The notes beneath the pieces are model-generated. The model was not told the origin of the DNA. It worked only from the letters and a program-made list of their open reading frames with translations, and did not search any database. Position numbers and translations under genes: made by a program. 64,000 bases of DNA from Tetrahymena thermophila SB210 (lineage: Eukaryota; Ciliophora; Oligohymenophorea; Hymenostomatida; Tetrahymenidae): positions 62,001 through 126,000 of the forward strand of contig NW_002476406.1 of assembly GCF_000189635.1 (NCBI RefSeq). The letters run 5' to 3'. Shown here one piece after another: positions 37,569 through 49,389 of the stretch (position 1 is its first letter; the number at the start of each line of letters is the position of its first letter).

Positions 37569-38423
37569 TAAATAGTAATAATAACTAAACAAAATATTTG
37601 TGATCTTGTTATTAATCTAGTGATAATTTTTCATTATGACTTAAGTTTTGTTAAATGAAAATCTACTTAATTTCAAAATTGTATCTTTTATTTTATATTT
37701 TTAAAATTTTTTGTATTAAATTTAGAATATAAAAAAACAAAATAATTTTGGATAAAATTTAAAAAAATTTATTTCAATTTTGTGTTTTATAATTTCTGGT
37801 AAGAAATTGTAAATTCCTATGATATAAATTATTTATATCAAATGAAAAAATATATTATTGATAACATTCTCAAAAAGTATTTAAATTATTTAAAAAATAG
37901 GTTAAAACTTAATTAAATAAGTAAGATAGATGATTTTATTAAAATTTAATAAATTTCACAAAACTGGAGTTAAATCAAATGCAATTAGAGAAATAATATT
38001 AATTAATAGATAAAATGAAAAAAATTCTCAAATAATATGATTTTGTTATTTATACCTGAAGAAAATATAATAGTTATTATGTGCTTATCCTTTTTCTTAT
38101 TAAATCAAAATCTAAAACATAATTTTTTCAGTAAAAAAATAGCAATTTAAAAATCTTTTATTATATTAAAATAGCTTATAAACTGTAAAAAGGTTTTAAC
38201 TTGATTTTTTTTGTTTGATTCATTGAAATTTCATATCAAAAATAACAATCTAAAGATAAAAGATCTTAAAAATTTCTAGAAACTTGATAGAAGTATTTTT
38301 TTATCTTTTATTTAGCTATTTTACATTTAAGAATTGTTTGGCGTTATCAAATCATAGCTTTAAATATTATAAATAAAACCAAAGCAACAAAATTAAAACA
38401 ATATTTTTTAAAATTTTATAAAA
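37569..38423. other. Spacer between the TIP30-like pair
   Basis: AT-rich DNA separating the tandem paralogues. No remnant of a third copy visible. Confidence 0.55.
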
Positions 38424-39113
38424 ATGAATAACAGCGCTTAAAATTTAAAGGCTTTAGTTGTAGGATCAACAGGAGCTATTGGATAAGAGTTAGTTAGGGA
38501 GTTAGTTGTATCCTAAAACTGGAGTGAAGTTCATGTAATTGCAAGAAAGGAGCATGAATCATGGAATCAATTTTCATAAGAATAAAGATAGAAGCTAAAA
38601 ATAGTAAAGGTTGAAAACTTTGATAACTTACAAGACGCATCTCAGTTCAATAATTTTCAAAATATCAACAGCGTATTTTGCTGTCTAGGAGCAGTTTAAA
38701 AGAATGGGAAGGAAAATTTCATAAAAGTAGATCAATTTTATCCACAATATGTAGCAGATATCGCATTAAAAAATAAAATTCCTTAATACCATATTGTTAC
38801 TTCATAGAAATCTGACAGGCATTCAATGTTCTTTTATTTTAGAATAAAAGGAGAAGTCGAATACTTGCTTTAATAGAAAAAATTAAATTATTTAGGTATC
38901 TATAGACCAGGATTGCTTTTAAATCGTGCTGGATAGAGATTTGTTGAAAAAGTATGTTCTTACATTCCTTTCATTAAAAAGATTGATGTTAGAGATGTTG
39001 CTACTGCTATGATAATATAGGCTGAAAAAAACTATAGCTTGCAATAGAGTATTAATAAAACTGAAATATTTGAGAACAATGATATAATTAATATTTCTGC
39101 AACTAAAAAGTGA
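38424..39113 (+). CDS. TIP30/HTATIP2-like NAD(P)-binding protein, copy 2
   Basis: Intronless, 229 aa. It is colinear with the upstream paralogue: LKALVVGSTGAIGQELVREL, WSEVHVIARKE, INSVFCCLGAVQKNGKENF, PQYHIVTSQKSDRHSMF, then FYFRIKGEVEYLL with Tyr-x3-Lys, and LGIYRPGLLLNRAG. Both end in a similar tail (NKTEIFENNDIINIS against KTEYFENNEIINIS). The dinucleotide loop and catalytic residues are conserved in both copies, so both appear functional. Divergence is concentrated in residues about 50-80. Each copy has its own long 5' spacer, so independent promoters are likely. Confidence 0.85.
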
Positions 39114-40476
39114 ATTATTTAAGAATTAATTGAATTATATTAGTGAAAAAAATCTCTTAGATTTCAATATAATTTATTGCTGTAATAAATATTTATTATT
39201 TATAGTTGTTGAACAGCCAAACGATTTTGAATATCTATTTTTTAATATTTTAACACTATCTATAATTTATAATAGTTATCTTAATAATTAAAAATAAAAT
39301 AACAAGTATCAAATATTTAAAGCTTAAAAAAATATTTAAAAATCAATCTTGAGTAAATCTAATTTTCTTAACATTTTTAATCAATAAATTTTATCTTTAT
39401 TAAGATGAAAAAATTATTAATTAATTTTTTGTAAAGAAAAAATATATATCTTAATAAAGAATTATTAAAACATAAAAAATTGTAAGTAACTAATTTTGAT
39501 TATAATAATTTATTTATTGGCTTCAAAAATTTATTTTATTATTTCTAAATTTCCATATCTAAATAATTGATTTTAATAATAAATTTTTATTTAAGCACTT
39601 TAAAATTCCAATTTGTTGTTGTTTCTAAATTTGTTAAATATTTCTGTCTTTCTACAAATATTCTAAAGAATTTACATTACAGATTTATCTATATTTATTT
39701 TTGATTATTTACAAATTTATAAAAGAAAAAGGTTAAAACAATAAAAATAAATAATCTTAGTATTTAAGTAAAAGATTCAAAAATAAAAATTTAAATCTAA
39801 TTATTAAAAAGATAGAAAGAAAAGCGAATATATTTTTTATTATATTTTTTTAAAAATTATAAAAAAAAATCGAATTTAATGAATTAAAGTTTTAAGTTGT
39901 AAAATAAAAAGTGAGAAGAAAAATAACAAATGGTTTTTATAAAATAAGGAATGCTAAGAATACTTACTTAATGATTAAAAATATAGATTTGAAAAGTTCA
40001 AAAAATTTAAAGAGTAAGGAATCAGAAATATTAAGTCATTTCAAAATTTGCATGATTTCAATAAATAAATATTAATTACCAAAACTATAAAAAATATTTT
40101 TATTGAGTATTTGGTTACTTAATTATTGGAATGAGTTTAGATTTATTTTATGGTTTATAAATATATATATTTAGCTGTTTTTGTAAATATCTTTTACATT
40201 GTAAAATAAAAATATTACAGGTTTTTACAGAAATTGCATTTTACATTTTTGAGATAATGTAATGGTTGAATTATAAATGGGTAGCGTATTTAGTACAATG
40301 CTTAAGTTTTAACTAGTTTCTCTATATTTTTGATAGTAGAAAGAAATCTTAATCAAATGCTAAACAAAAACAAAAAATAATCAAAAAAATTAACAAAAAC
40401 AATAGATTCTTTATTATTTATAAATATTATATATATTATAGACTTAAAGTAAGGTAATCAGTCAAGAATATTTTTG
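39114..40476. other. Spacer, no gene seen
   Basis: AT-rich DNA upstream of the phospholipase D gene. It contains many stops in all frames and no recognisable element. Confidence 0.5.
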
Positions 40477-43400
40477 ATGTAAACGTAGCTAACGAAAGGA
40501 TTAAAGCCATCAGATTTAGATACTAGTTACTAAAATTCTAATAATGCAGGACTAGCTACTTCTTTTCAAACTAGCGCAGATATGAGAATAACTGGGATAG
40601 ATAATGAGGCAGATTATAAGCCTCCAGTGAATATGCTAAATGATTTAAATAATTCAAGAAACTCATATGAAAATTAAGCTTCATCGACACCTGCCTCCCA
40701 CAGGTTTCAATTAAATAAATTATAAACTCTCTAGGATAGAATTGAAATTTAAAAGCTTAAATATATGAAATTTTCTGAACTTGCAGATTCTCTTGAAATA
40801 GAATTAGAGAATACCAAAGAATATTTTAAGCTAGCTGACCAGAATATTTATTTTTTTAATATAACATCAAAGAGATATTACGATAAAGGAAATGAGCGCT
40901 AGTGGTTGATTAGAAGGAGATATCAGGATTTAGTATAATTTGACTATAAAGTAAATATTATTTGTTTGGATTTAACAAAATTTTAGTTCATGCTTGCACT
41001 CTTTCATGCATATATACATGTTTATTGATTTATAATCTTATGAATATAATGGGTTAAAAATAGTTAGTAGTACCAATATTGTAAACATTTATTATATGAA
41101 CTATTAATAGGTAAGAAAGGAGTTAAAAAAAAATAAACTTAAGAAGCAAATGCCTGATTTGCCATTTAAGAAGGAACCCTAAAATTATAAAGCAAAAGAC
41201 ATACTGATTTTTTTAGAGTGTTATTTGAAGGCTATGATTTAATTAGAACATGTTTGTAAGACTGTAGCACTTTGGGAATTCATAGAATTATCTGATTATA
41301 CCTATGATGGTATTGTTAAAGTAAAAGAATCATTCATTAAAAAGCGTGCAGGTGGCCACTTTAAAAAAAGGAACTGCTTAGATAGCTGTATAAATCCATT
41401 TAAATTATGGAAAAAAAGATATATAGTTATTACCTCTGAAGCAATTATGTATTCAATAGGTAAAATTACTGGCATATATAATTTTATAATTAGTTAAACA
41501 AAATTTATTACTTGATTTAGCATTAAATTTACTCAATTATTTTGTGTAAACCTTAAAAGTATCAAAAATAATACTTTATCTTAAACACTACTGAGTAAGT
41601 TAAGTTCTCTAAAATCATGAAAAAATGCTTATCAATTTAATTAGATATATAAAATTTACCTATTAATTAAAGGAAATAGAGAGCCTAACTGTCAAACCAG
41701 AGAAATGCTTTTGTTTGACCACAACTTTAGTCTAAAGTATGGTAAAGCATATACTCAAAGAGATCTAGGAATTATATTAACAACTACAACCCGTCGCTTA
41801 CAATTAGAGGCAGATGATTTATTTCATTTTGTTGATGTTATTGCAGGTATAAAAGATGCAATGAGACTTTCACCCTATATTGAGTTGCATAGGTACGATT
41901 CTTTTGCTCCTATTAGATAGAAATCATTTTGTTAATGGTTTATAGATGGAGAAGTAATTCTTTTATTTATTGCATTAATTGAGTTAAGTATTACAATAAA
42001 AATGATCCTTAAATAAAAATAATCTATTTATAAAATTTGAGATTATAAAAGTATTATCTGAAAAAGCAGCTGAAGTTATTCAAATATTTTTACATATTAA
42101 TTCGTTCGATTGATTTTTTAGAATTATTAAAAAATTTATTCAAATACAATAAAATGTAACAAAAAGTATTACTTAGAATTAATTAAGCGTGCTAGTACCA
42201 TAACATTTAATTTTAATTATTTTTTTTAATTTTAGGGATATTTCTCCTAACTGTATGAAAAATTATCTAAAGCTAGTCATGAGGTTTTCATAACTGATTG
42301 GTGGCTATCTCCTGAAATGTACCTCTAAAGACCTGTAAATTAATACACGAATTAAGAAACTCGTCTGGACAGAGTTTTAAAAAAAATAGCTGAACGAGGT
42401 GTTAAAATTTATATTATTGTTTATAGAGAACCGACTATTGCTTTAAATTTAAATTCAAATTACACTAAGTCAGCTTTATGCTCTCTTCATAAAAATATAA
42501 GAGTTATGAGACATCCCAGCACACTTATACCTTTACTTTGGTCTCATCATGAGAAAATGGTAGTGATAGATTAAATTTATGGTTTTTTAGGAGGCTTGGA
42601 TTTATGTTATGGTAGATGGGATTCTTAATCTCACCCATTAGTTGATTAAAACTAAGCCAAAATTTACTTTCCAGGTAATTTTAACACAATTCACTAACAT
42701 TTCAAAAATATTAACTTAACTCAAGTTGAATAATATAAAATTTTCTAAGTTTAAATTTATTGATCAAATAAGCTTTTAATTTTTATTGAAATATTTTTTA
42801 TATATAAAATTATAGGTATTGATTATTCTAATGCTCGTATTAGAGACTTTAGGGATGTTAAGGAAATAGACAAATCAGAGATAAGTAGAGAGACTTAGCC
42901 TAGAATGCCTTGGCATGATATCGCTATGATGGTAGCTGGTGAACCTGTGAAAGATATGGTAAGACATTTTATTTAATACTGGAACTTCGCAAAAATGGAT
43001 ATTTACAGCAAAAATAACAACCAATAAATTGACCATCTAGTGCCAGGAATTGAAGACACTGAGAATACAAATAAGATGAGTAATGTTATTAGCAACTATT
43101 GGCATAAGATTCTCTCTAGATTTAAAAAAAATAAAAGAAATGATGGAGAAAGTCAATCAAAGAGTATTGATTTTGATAGAGCAGGGAGCTCAATAAACTA
43201 AATTGTAGATTCAGTTAACGGAATGAAGCGTTCAAAGACTATCAATATAAATAGAAAGGTTTAGGTGAATAGATTTTCTGCTTATCTTGATAAAATCAAA
43301 GAAGAGCAAGAAGAAAATCAATAAAATTAAACAATCATAGAGGATGATGACGATAAATCATCTTACTCGAAAAATAACACAAGCTTAAATTAAACTTTTG

Positions 43401-45561
43401 ATATGAAAAAGTAAAATCTAGCTTTAAAAAAAGACGAATTTAATCTGACTAAATAAGGCTTTGAAGAAAAAACTATCCCAGAAGATTTTAAAAATATATT
43501 CGGTGATGTTTCAAGTATTGTATAAAAACCAACTTGTTTAATTAGTTAAAGAGAAACAGATGTAAAAAATATAAGACCTAAAAATAATTCAAATATCGAA
43601 ATGAGCTTGATTAATGCAACAGCATAAACAAAATAGGATAAAGCCTTAGATACAACAGTTAATTAGAATCCAAATGAAAGCATGATACTTCCAAAGTTGC
43701 TAGGCTAAACTTATTAATTTAATTTGGGTAACGATAAGACTAACAATTCTATACATAATCACTCTCATGCTAATTAATTAAACACAAGTCATAACAACAA
43801 TAATACTTCTATAATTTTAAACAATGTTTTTACCTCCAACAAAGAAGGAGGTGGAGAATAAAATAATATTGATTAAAATATTTAAGAATAGCTTATTTAA
43901 AGCAGACGCTTAAGAAAAAGTGAAATTAAAAATAGATAGACAAGATCAACTTCTGTAATAATACCTGTAACTATAAATAATAGATAAACATATAAACCAT
44001 TCAGTTTAGAATATGAAGATATGCACGAGCTAAATAAATACAATTTATATGTCCCAATTGTAGAAAAACTGAAGAAAAACTACGAAGAAGCAGATGAATA
44101 AGATTAAAATTACTACATTATTTATAAAAGTTAGATTTAAAACCATGAATAAAGTACTTAAAAGAATAGTGGAATTGGAGCCAACTTTTTTAATATTTTC
44201 AAAACAAAGTCAAAAGTTGTACCTTAAAATAATAACGAGAATGTTAAAAGAACCTTTTCAGAGTAGTCGGATTATTCTTTTAATGCTTCTGCTGCCAATT
44301 ATTCCAAGGAAGAAGATGATTCTTTAGATAACAGCTTTGGGCTTTTTAATAGAAAGAAAAATTTTGATCGACTCAAGCTTGAAAACAATAAATTTAAACA
44401 AAATGGAACATGCATCTGTTAAATGCTTAGATCAAGCAGCAGCTGGTCGTTAGGTTTGCAGTAAAAAAATCATGAAATGTCAATTTAATTAGCTTATATT
44501 GATTTAATTACTTCTTCTTCAAACTTCATTTACATAGAAAATTAATTCTTTATTTCTTGTTCTGCAGGCCCTAAAGTAAAGAATTTGATAGCTCAAGCTC
44601 TTATAGAGAGAATAAAAAAAGCAGCAGAAAAAGGAGAAAACTTTAAGGTTGTTGTAGTTATGCCTCTGCTTCCAGTATTTATAATTTAAAAAAAATATTT
44701 TGTGTATAAGTATAAATTATTTTTAATTTTTAGGGATTTGAAGGTGAAGTAAATGATTCAGGATCTGCAGTTATGAAATGCTAACTCCACTGGGAATATG
44801 CTACTATAAGTAGAGGGGGTTAATCTATTTTAGAAGAACTAAGGTCACATCCTAAAATAGATGATCCTTCTAAATATATTTAATTTTATGGACTCCGCCA
44901 GCATGATATTATAGATGGCAAGCCTGTAACAGAAATTATATATGTCCATAGTAAGCTAATGATTGTTGATGATAATTATGTAATTATGGGATCTGCGAAT
45001 ATAAATGATAGGAGTATGCTTGGAACACGTGACTCTGAAATAGCTGTAAATGAATTTTCAGTCAGTATTTTTTAATAAAGAATATTTTAAAAATTAGATG
45101 ATCGTAGAAGACACAGATAAAGTGATGTCAAAATGGAATAAAACTGTTAAAAAAGTTGGTAAATTTAGTCATAGCCTCAGAGTAGCTCTATATCAAGAGC
45201 ATTTTGGACTAAGTTATGATGAAGCAAGTGATCCACTCTGCGAAACAACTGACAATCTTATAATATCTAGATCTAAAGTAATCAAAATAGCTAAAAATTA
45301 AAAACATATAACTTTATTTTTTAAAAGTAAAATACTCTCATTTACAGACAAGTCTTTGCCTGCTATCCAGATGACAAAGTAGAAACCTTGAATTAGCTAG
45401 ATGATTTCCAGAAATCTAAAAACCCAGATTTTTATTATTAATACAAAGATAGTATTATAGGAAATGCAGTTGAGCTACCTTTAGATTTCCTCAAAAAAGA
45501 AAACCTTAATTTTAACATTTCCCAAAAAGAGTATTTCGTTCCTGATGAAAATTTTACATGA
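40477..45561 (+). CDS. Phospholipase D with PX and PH domains (PLD-zeta type)
   Basis: Eight-exon model (40477-40950, 41111-41459, 41673-41953, 42236-42674, 42816-44674, 44734-45060, 45098-45326, 45353-45561; last junction uncertain), about 1388 aa. A PX domain ends [21 protein letters not shown] domain follows ([19 protein letters not shown] to [13 protein letters not shown]). HKD1 is [20 protein letters not shown] (H473, K475, D480) and HKD2 is [20 protein letters not shown] (H1206, K1208, D1213). IYIENQFFIS precedes HKD2. The tail [12 protein letters not shown] to VPDENFT ends in the conserved Thr of eukaryotic PLDs. It hydrolyses phosphatidylcholine to phosphatidic acid at membranes. Between the two halves lies a low-complexity insertion of about 450 residues. 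Confidence 0.93.
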
Positions 45562-46774
45562 AAATATTTTATTAAAGCTTCTTCTAAAATTTAAGACGAA
45601 TTTTTATTAATTTAAATTTAAATTTAATAAAACTAGCCATTAAATTATTTCTGAGCTATTAAATTCTTAAAATATGCTCTAAAATATAACAAATAAGATA
45701 CAATTAATTTAATTAATTAAATGAGTAAATAAAGTCTAATCTATTTATTTTATAAAAAATTAATAAATTTCAAATTTATAATAACAAAAATATACATACA
45801 TACCAAATCGTTTTACAAATTTTATGTTAAGAGTTCTTTCTTGTATTGAATCTAAATATAATTGGAAGAATTAATATAATTAATATTAAAATAAAACTTT
45901 TTTCATTTATAATTCGCTAACAATCAATTTATTTTAATAATATCAATCAATAATGATCACTATTTTTTAATAATTTAATTTTAAATTATCTTATGAATAT
46001 TATTTAAAAGGTATACAAAATATTAGTTTTAATTTTGGATAAATAGATGTAATAAATATTTAGAAAATTTATCTGATCAGCTATTTCATTTTAAAGAATA
46101 CTCAATTCTTAAAAAAAAATGTTAATAATTGATTTTTAGTCATCAAAAACTCTAACAAACAAATATGCTCAAAATTATCAAGAATCAATAATTTTTTAGT
46201 TAATCATTTTAATTACAAACTGCTAAATTCAATTATTTTTATATTATTTTAATTAACCAAGCTTCAAATAGTTAAAAAAAATCTAAACGGTAGTAAAATA
46301 TTAAGTTTTAATAATAAAAAACTAAATAAAACAACCTAAACTAGTAAATATTATCCTTTATTAAAAGAAATGTTTAAATATTAAATTTTGAATTAAGAAG
46401 CTTGTATTGTTAATATTTTTATATTCAAAAATCAAAACTATTTAGATTTTAGAAAAATATATATTCTTTTGTGCTATATTAAATAATAGAATAAAAGCAC
46501 GTTAATTCCATGAATAGTTCCAATTCAGGTATAATTTAAGTTGATTAAAATCTATTCTAATTACAGTTATAATATAACTTTTGTAGTCTTATTCTTATCT
46601 GCTTAAATTCGAGGTATAGTACAAATGATATTTTTTATCTTTGCAAATTTTGATAGTTAATAAGATTTTAATTTATAAAAAGAATTTATTAGATAATTTA
46701 TTTGCAAAAATTGTTTGGAAAAAGTCGTAAATAATTATAAATAAGGATAAAAATTATAAGCAATCAAAAGATAA
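45562..46774. other. Spacer, no gene seen
   Basis: AT-rich DNA between PLD and the TMEM128-like gene, both plus strand. No coding frame or repeat stands out. Confidence 0.5.
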
Positions 46775-47663
46775 ATGAGCAGTATTGAGTTAACTTAGAG
46801 ATAAAATAATTTTACAGAAGAGCAAGATCATGAAAATAGCTAGTTTATTAAATTTTCAAAAGAAAAGTGAGGATTTATTAAAATTTACATAATTTAAAAA
46901 TATATCCATCAATAAAAATGAGATATAAATCAAATCTAAAATATTAGGCAAAAGACTCCTTAAAAAGAATTTGAAGAAAAAGTAGAAGCTGCTAAAAACT
47001 GGCTTGACTATATAAAGAATAAAGTATAACTAAAATTCTAAAAATTTAGCTTGTTTGAACGATAATTAAAAGATATGCTAATAACATTATTATAATTTAG
47101 GTTGAGTCTGCATTATGGGTGGGTGGAGCAGCAGGAATCATTTATTATTCTAATTTCTTCCACGTTTTTTTCTATCATGAAAAGATAAATATGTAATTTT
47201 ATTTCAAAGGAAAGTTATTCTTAGTTTATTTTTTAAAATAATAAGACTTTTCTCTAATATTTTCCTCTTTTGTGTAGCCTTGAATGTTGTTTTTGGTTTA
47301 TATGCAGCTTTTTTTATGCCTTATATCCTTAAAATAGATAAGCCTATTGACGAATATTAACCTAAAATAGTATATATTGGAGCAGCATCTGGATTTATAG
47401 GGTTTATAACGTAAATTTGTTTTAATGAATTTTGCAAATTTAGAATTAAAATTTAAAATAATATTAGTCTTGTAATAGCTATCTGGCCTGCTTTTGGCTG
47501 GTATTCTCCTGTCATGGTATTTGTAATGTTTTTAGGATATTTAAATACTTCAGCATTTCTTCCATCAAATGGAATTGGCTCTGTACTATTTGGCTTAATA
47601 TTTATTGCTGCCTTTTACTCTCATTATTTTATCCCACACGACGGACATTTACATTCTAACTGA
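46775..47663 (+). CDS. TMEM128-like four-helix membrane protein
   Basis: Five exons (46775-46866, 46948-47023, 47101-47192, 47246-47410, 47468-47663) sum to 621 nt, 206 aa. A polar N-terminus with coiled character (EEKVEAAKNWLDYIK) is followed by four hydrophobic helices: SALWVGGAAGIIYYSNFF, NIFLFCVALNVVFGLYAAFF, IVYIGAASGFIGFITLVIAI, and YSPVMVFVMFLGYLN. The third-fourth helix link IWPAFGWYSPVMVFVMFLGY fits the TMEM128 signature (W-x2-W-x-FTP-x-LLF-x2-FMG). TMEM128 is an ER membrane protein of unknown activity. A second ciliate-specific family is possible. Confidence 0.6.
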
Positions 47664-48082
47664 TATTTTGAATTTATTTTCATTTGTAGAATTTTTAAAA
47701 AATCAAGAAGAATTTAATTATTTTATTCTGTATATAAAATCATTTGTATTTATGCATATTTTTAAAAGCCATAACATTTCATTAAAATATTAAAATTTAA
47801 AACAAATTTATAAACGCCTAAATAAATATTAAAGTCACTGTAAAAACTATTGAACTTATTTTAAAATAATGCAATTTAAATTGATTTTAGTTATTTTATT
47901 TAATTAAAAATTATTATGCACTAGTTAGCATAACTAAAAGCTATTCGATTGAGGAATAAATTTTAATAATATGTTTTAATTAGTGATATTATATATTATA
48001 TGATAAGTGCGAGAAGTATATATTTATTTATCAAATAAACTTTCTAGAAACATACAGAGCAATCTTTTACTATATAAATAAA
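47664..48082. other. Convergent 3' spacer
   Basis: AT-rich DNA between the 3' ends of two convergent genes. Nothing else seen. Confidence 0.55.
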
Positions 48083-48626
48083 TCAATCCTGATTGATTTT
48101 TTTTTTTTTAATTATTTCATTCGCTTCTTTAGGAGTCATTTCATTTATTTACTCAAGTTCATATCCTAAGTTGTAAAGTTCAATTTTCATAGCTCTTGTT
48201 ACCTAATTTGATAATACAAATAAACTTTTATATTCTATTAACTAAAAAAATTACCATAAATGGAATATTTTATGATGATTCCAAATTTGGCTAGCCTTCT
48301 TTTTTATTGGCCTAAGCTTCTTTTTACTACTGCTATTATTCATTTAAATTTATTTTTTTCCCAGTCATTTATTCAAAAAGTCTTTTTTAATCCATAAGAT
48401 CTTCTTCTGTATCCATTTTTTGATATTATTGTCTTATATTTTATTTATATAAATCTTCTTATGACTACTTTTATTCCTATTCATCTACTTTATCTTTTTC
48501 CAAAAAATCAGCGAAATTATTTACTCTTTTCTGTAAGTTATCTTTGATATTTTAATTATTCTGGCTATTAAAAGTTGAAGTATAATTTTTTACTATTTAC
48601 TTAGCAAAATCTCTAAAATTCTTCAT
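48083..48626 (-). CDS. Small Gln/Lys-rich protein, 163 aa
   Basis: Two exons (48255-48626 and 48083-48202, separated by a 52-nt phase-0 intron) sum to 492 nt. The N-terminal half is helical and Gln/Asn-rich (MKNFRDFAKQIVKNYTSTFN, VNNFADFLEKDKVDEQEQ). The middle is a Gln run with Lys/Glu. The C-terminal exon reads MKIELYNLGYELEQINEMTP then KEANEIIKKKK, a compact amphipathic helix that looks conserved. The start chosen is the only in-frame ATG after the upstream TGA. No family assigned. Confidence 0.6.
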
Positions 48627-49389
48627 TTTATTAAAGCTTATATTTTGTAAATTTTTTTTTTTGATTAAATTATCAAAATAATACTGATCTTTCTTACTTT
48701 ATTAAATTAAAGCTTTTATTTATTACAAATAAAAATAACATTTTAACAATCACTTTTATCTTTTAAAAATGTTTAAAATTAATTATTTTTATTAATAAAA
48801 TAATAATAAGTAAATTATTAGTAAGTTTGATATATTTTTATCATTAATTTGTTGATTATTACAATGTTAATTAAACCAAAATCTACTCATATCTTGTTGA
48901 GATATAAAATATTTTGGGTTTTTGTATAAAAGACTGACTAAATTTGTTGGTTTGAATTTCTTTTAGTATCAGTTAATTATTTAGTCATTTTAATTTTTTA
49001 ATATTATACTAATAATATATATTTTATTTATAAAGAATTCTACCTAAAGTTTGTACGTGTGTTAAAAATTAGAATTGATTATAGAGAATTCAATCAAAAA
49101 AGTTACGATTATCAATATTTAGAAAAAACATTGAAAATAAAAATAATTATTTAACAATAAATTCCTAAATAACCCCCAGATTTAAACAAACAAATTTTGA
49201 AAAAGATCTGAATAAAATCCTAATTTATTTAAGGAAAGGTGATATAAATAACTAACTAAATAAGCAAACAAATAAATAGCAGTTAAGCTTAAGGAATAGA
49301 AAAATAAAACTATTATATAAAATATTTTGTTTGAAAGTAAGTAGTTCATGTAGTAGAATTATATAAATTAAAATACAAATTCTGTAGAT
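48627..49389. other. Divergent promoter spacer
   Basis: AT-rich DNA between the divergent small Q-rich and coiled-coil genes. No open coding frame. Confidence 0.55.

Noticed and set aside
44094..44327. 77-codon frame in PLD ([13 protein letters not shown])
   Set aside because: Wrong frame. The ciliate-code PLD frame is open through this region and reaches IYIENQFFIS.
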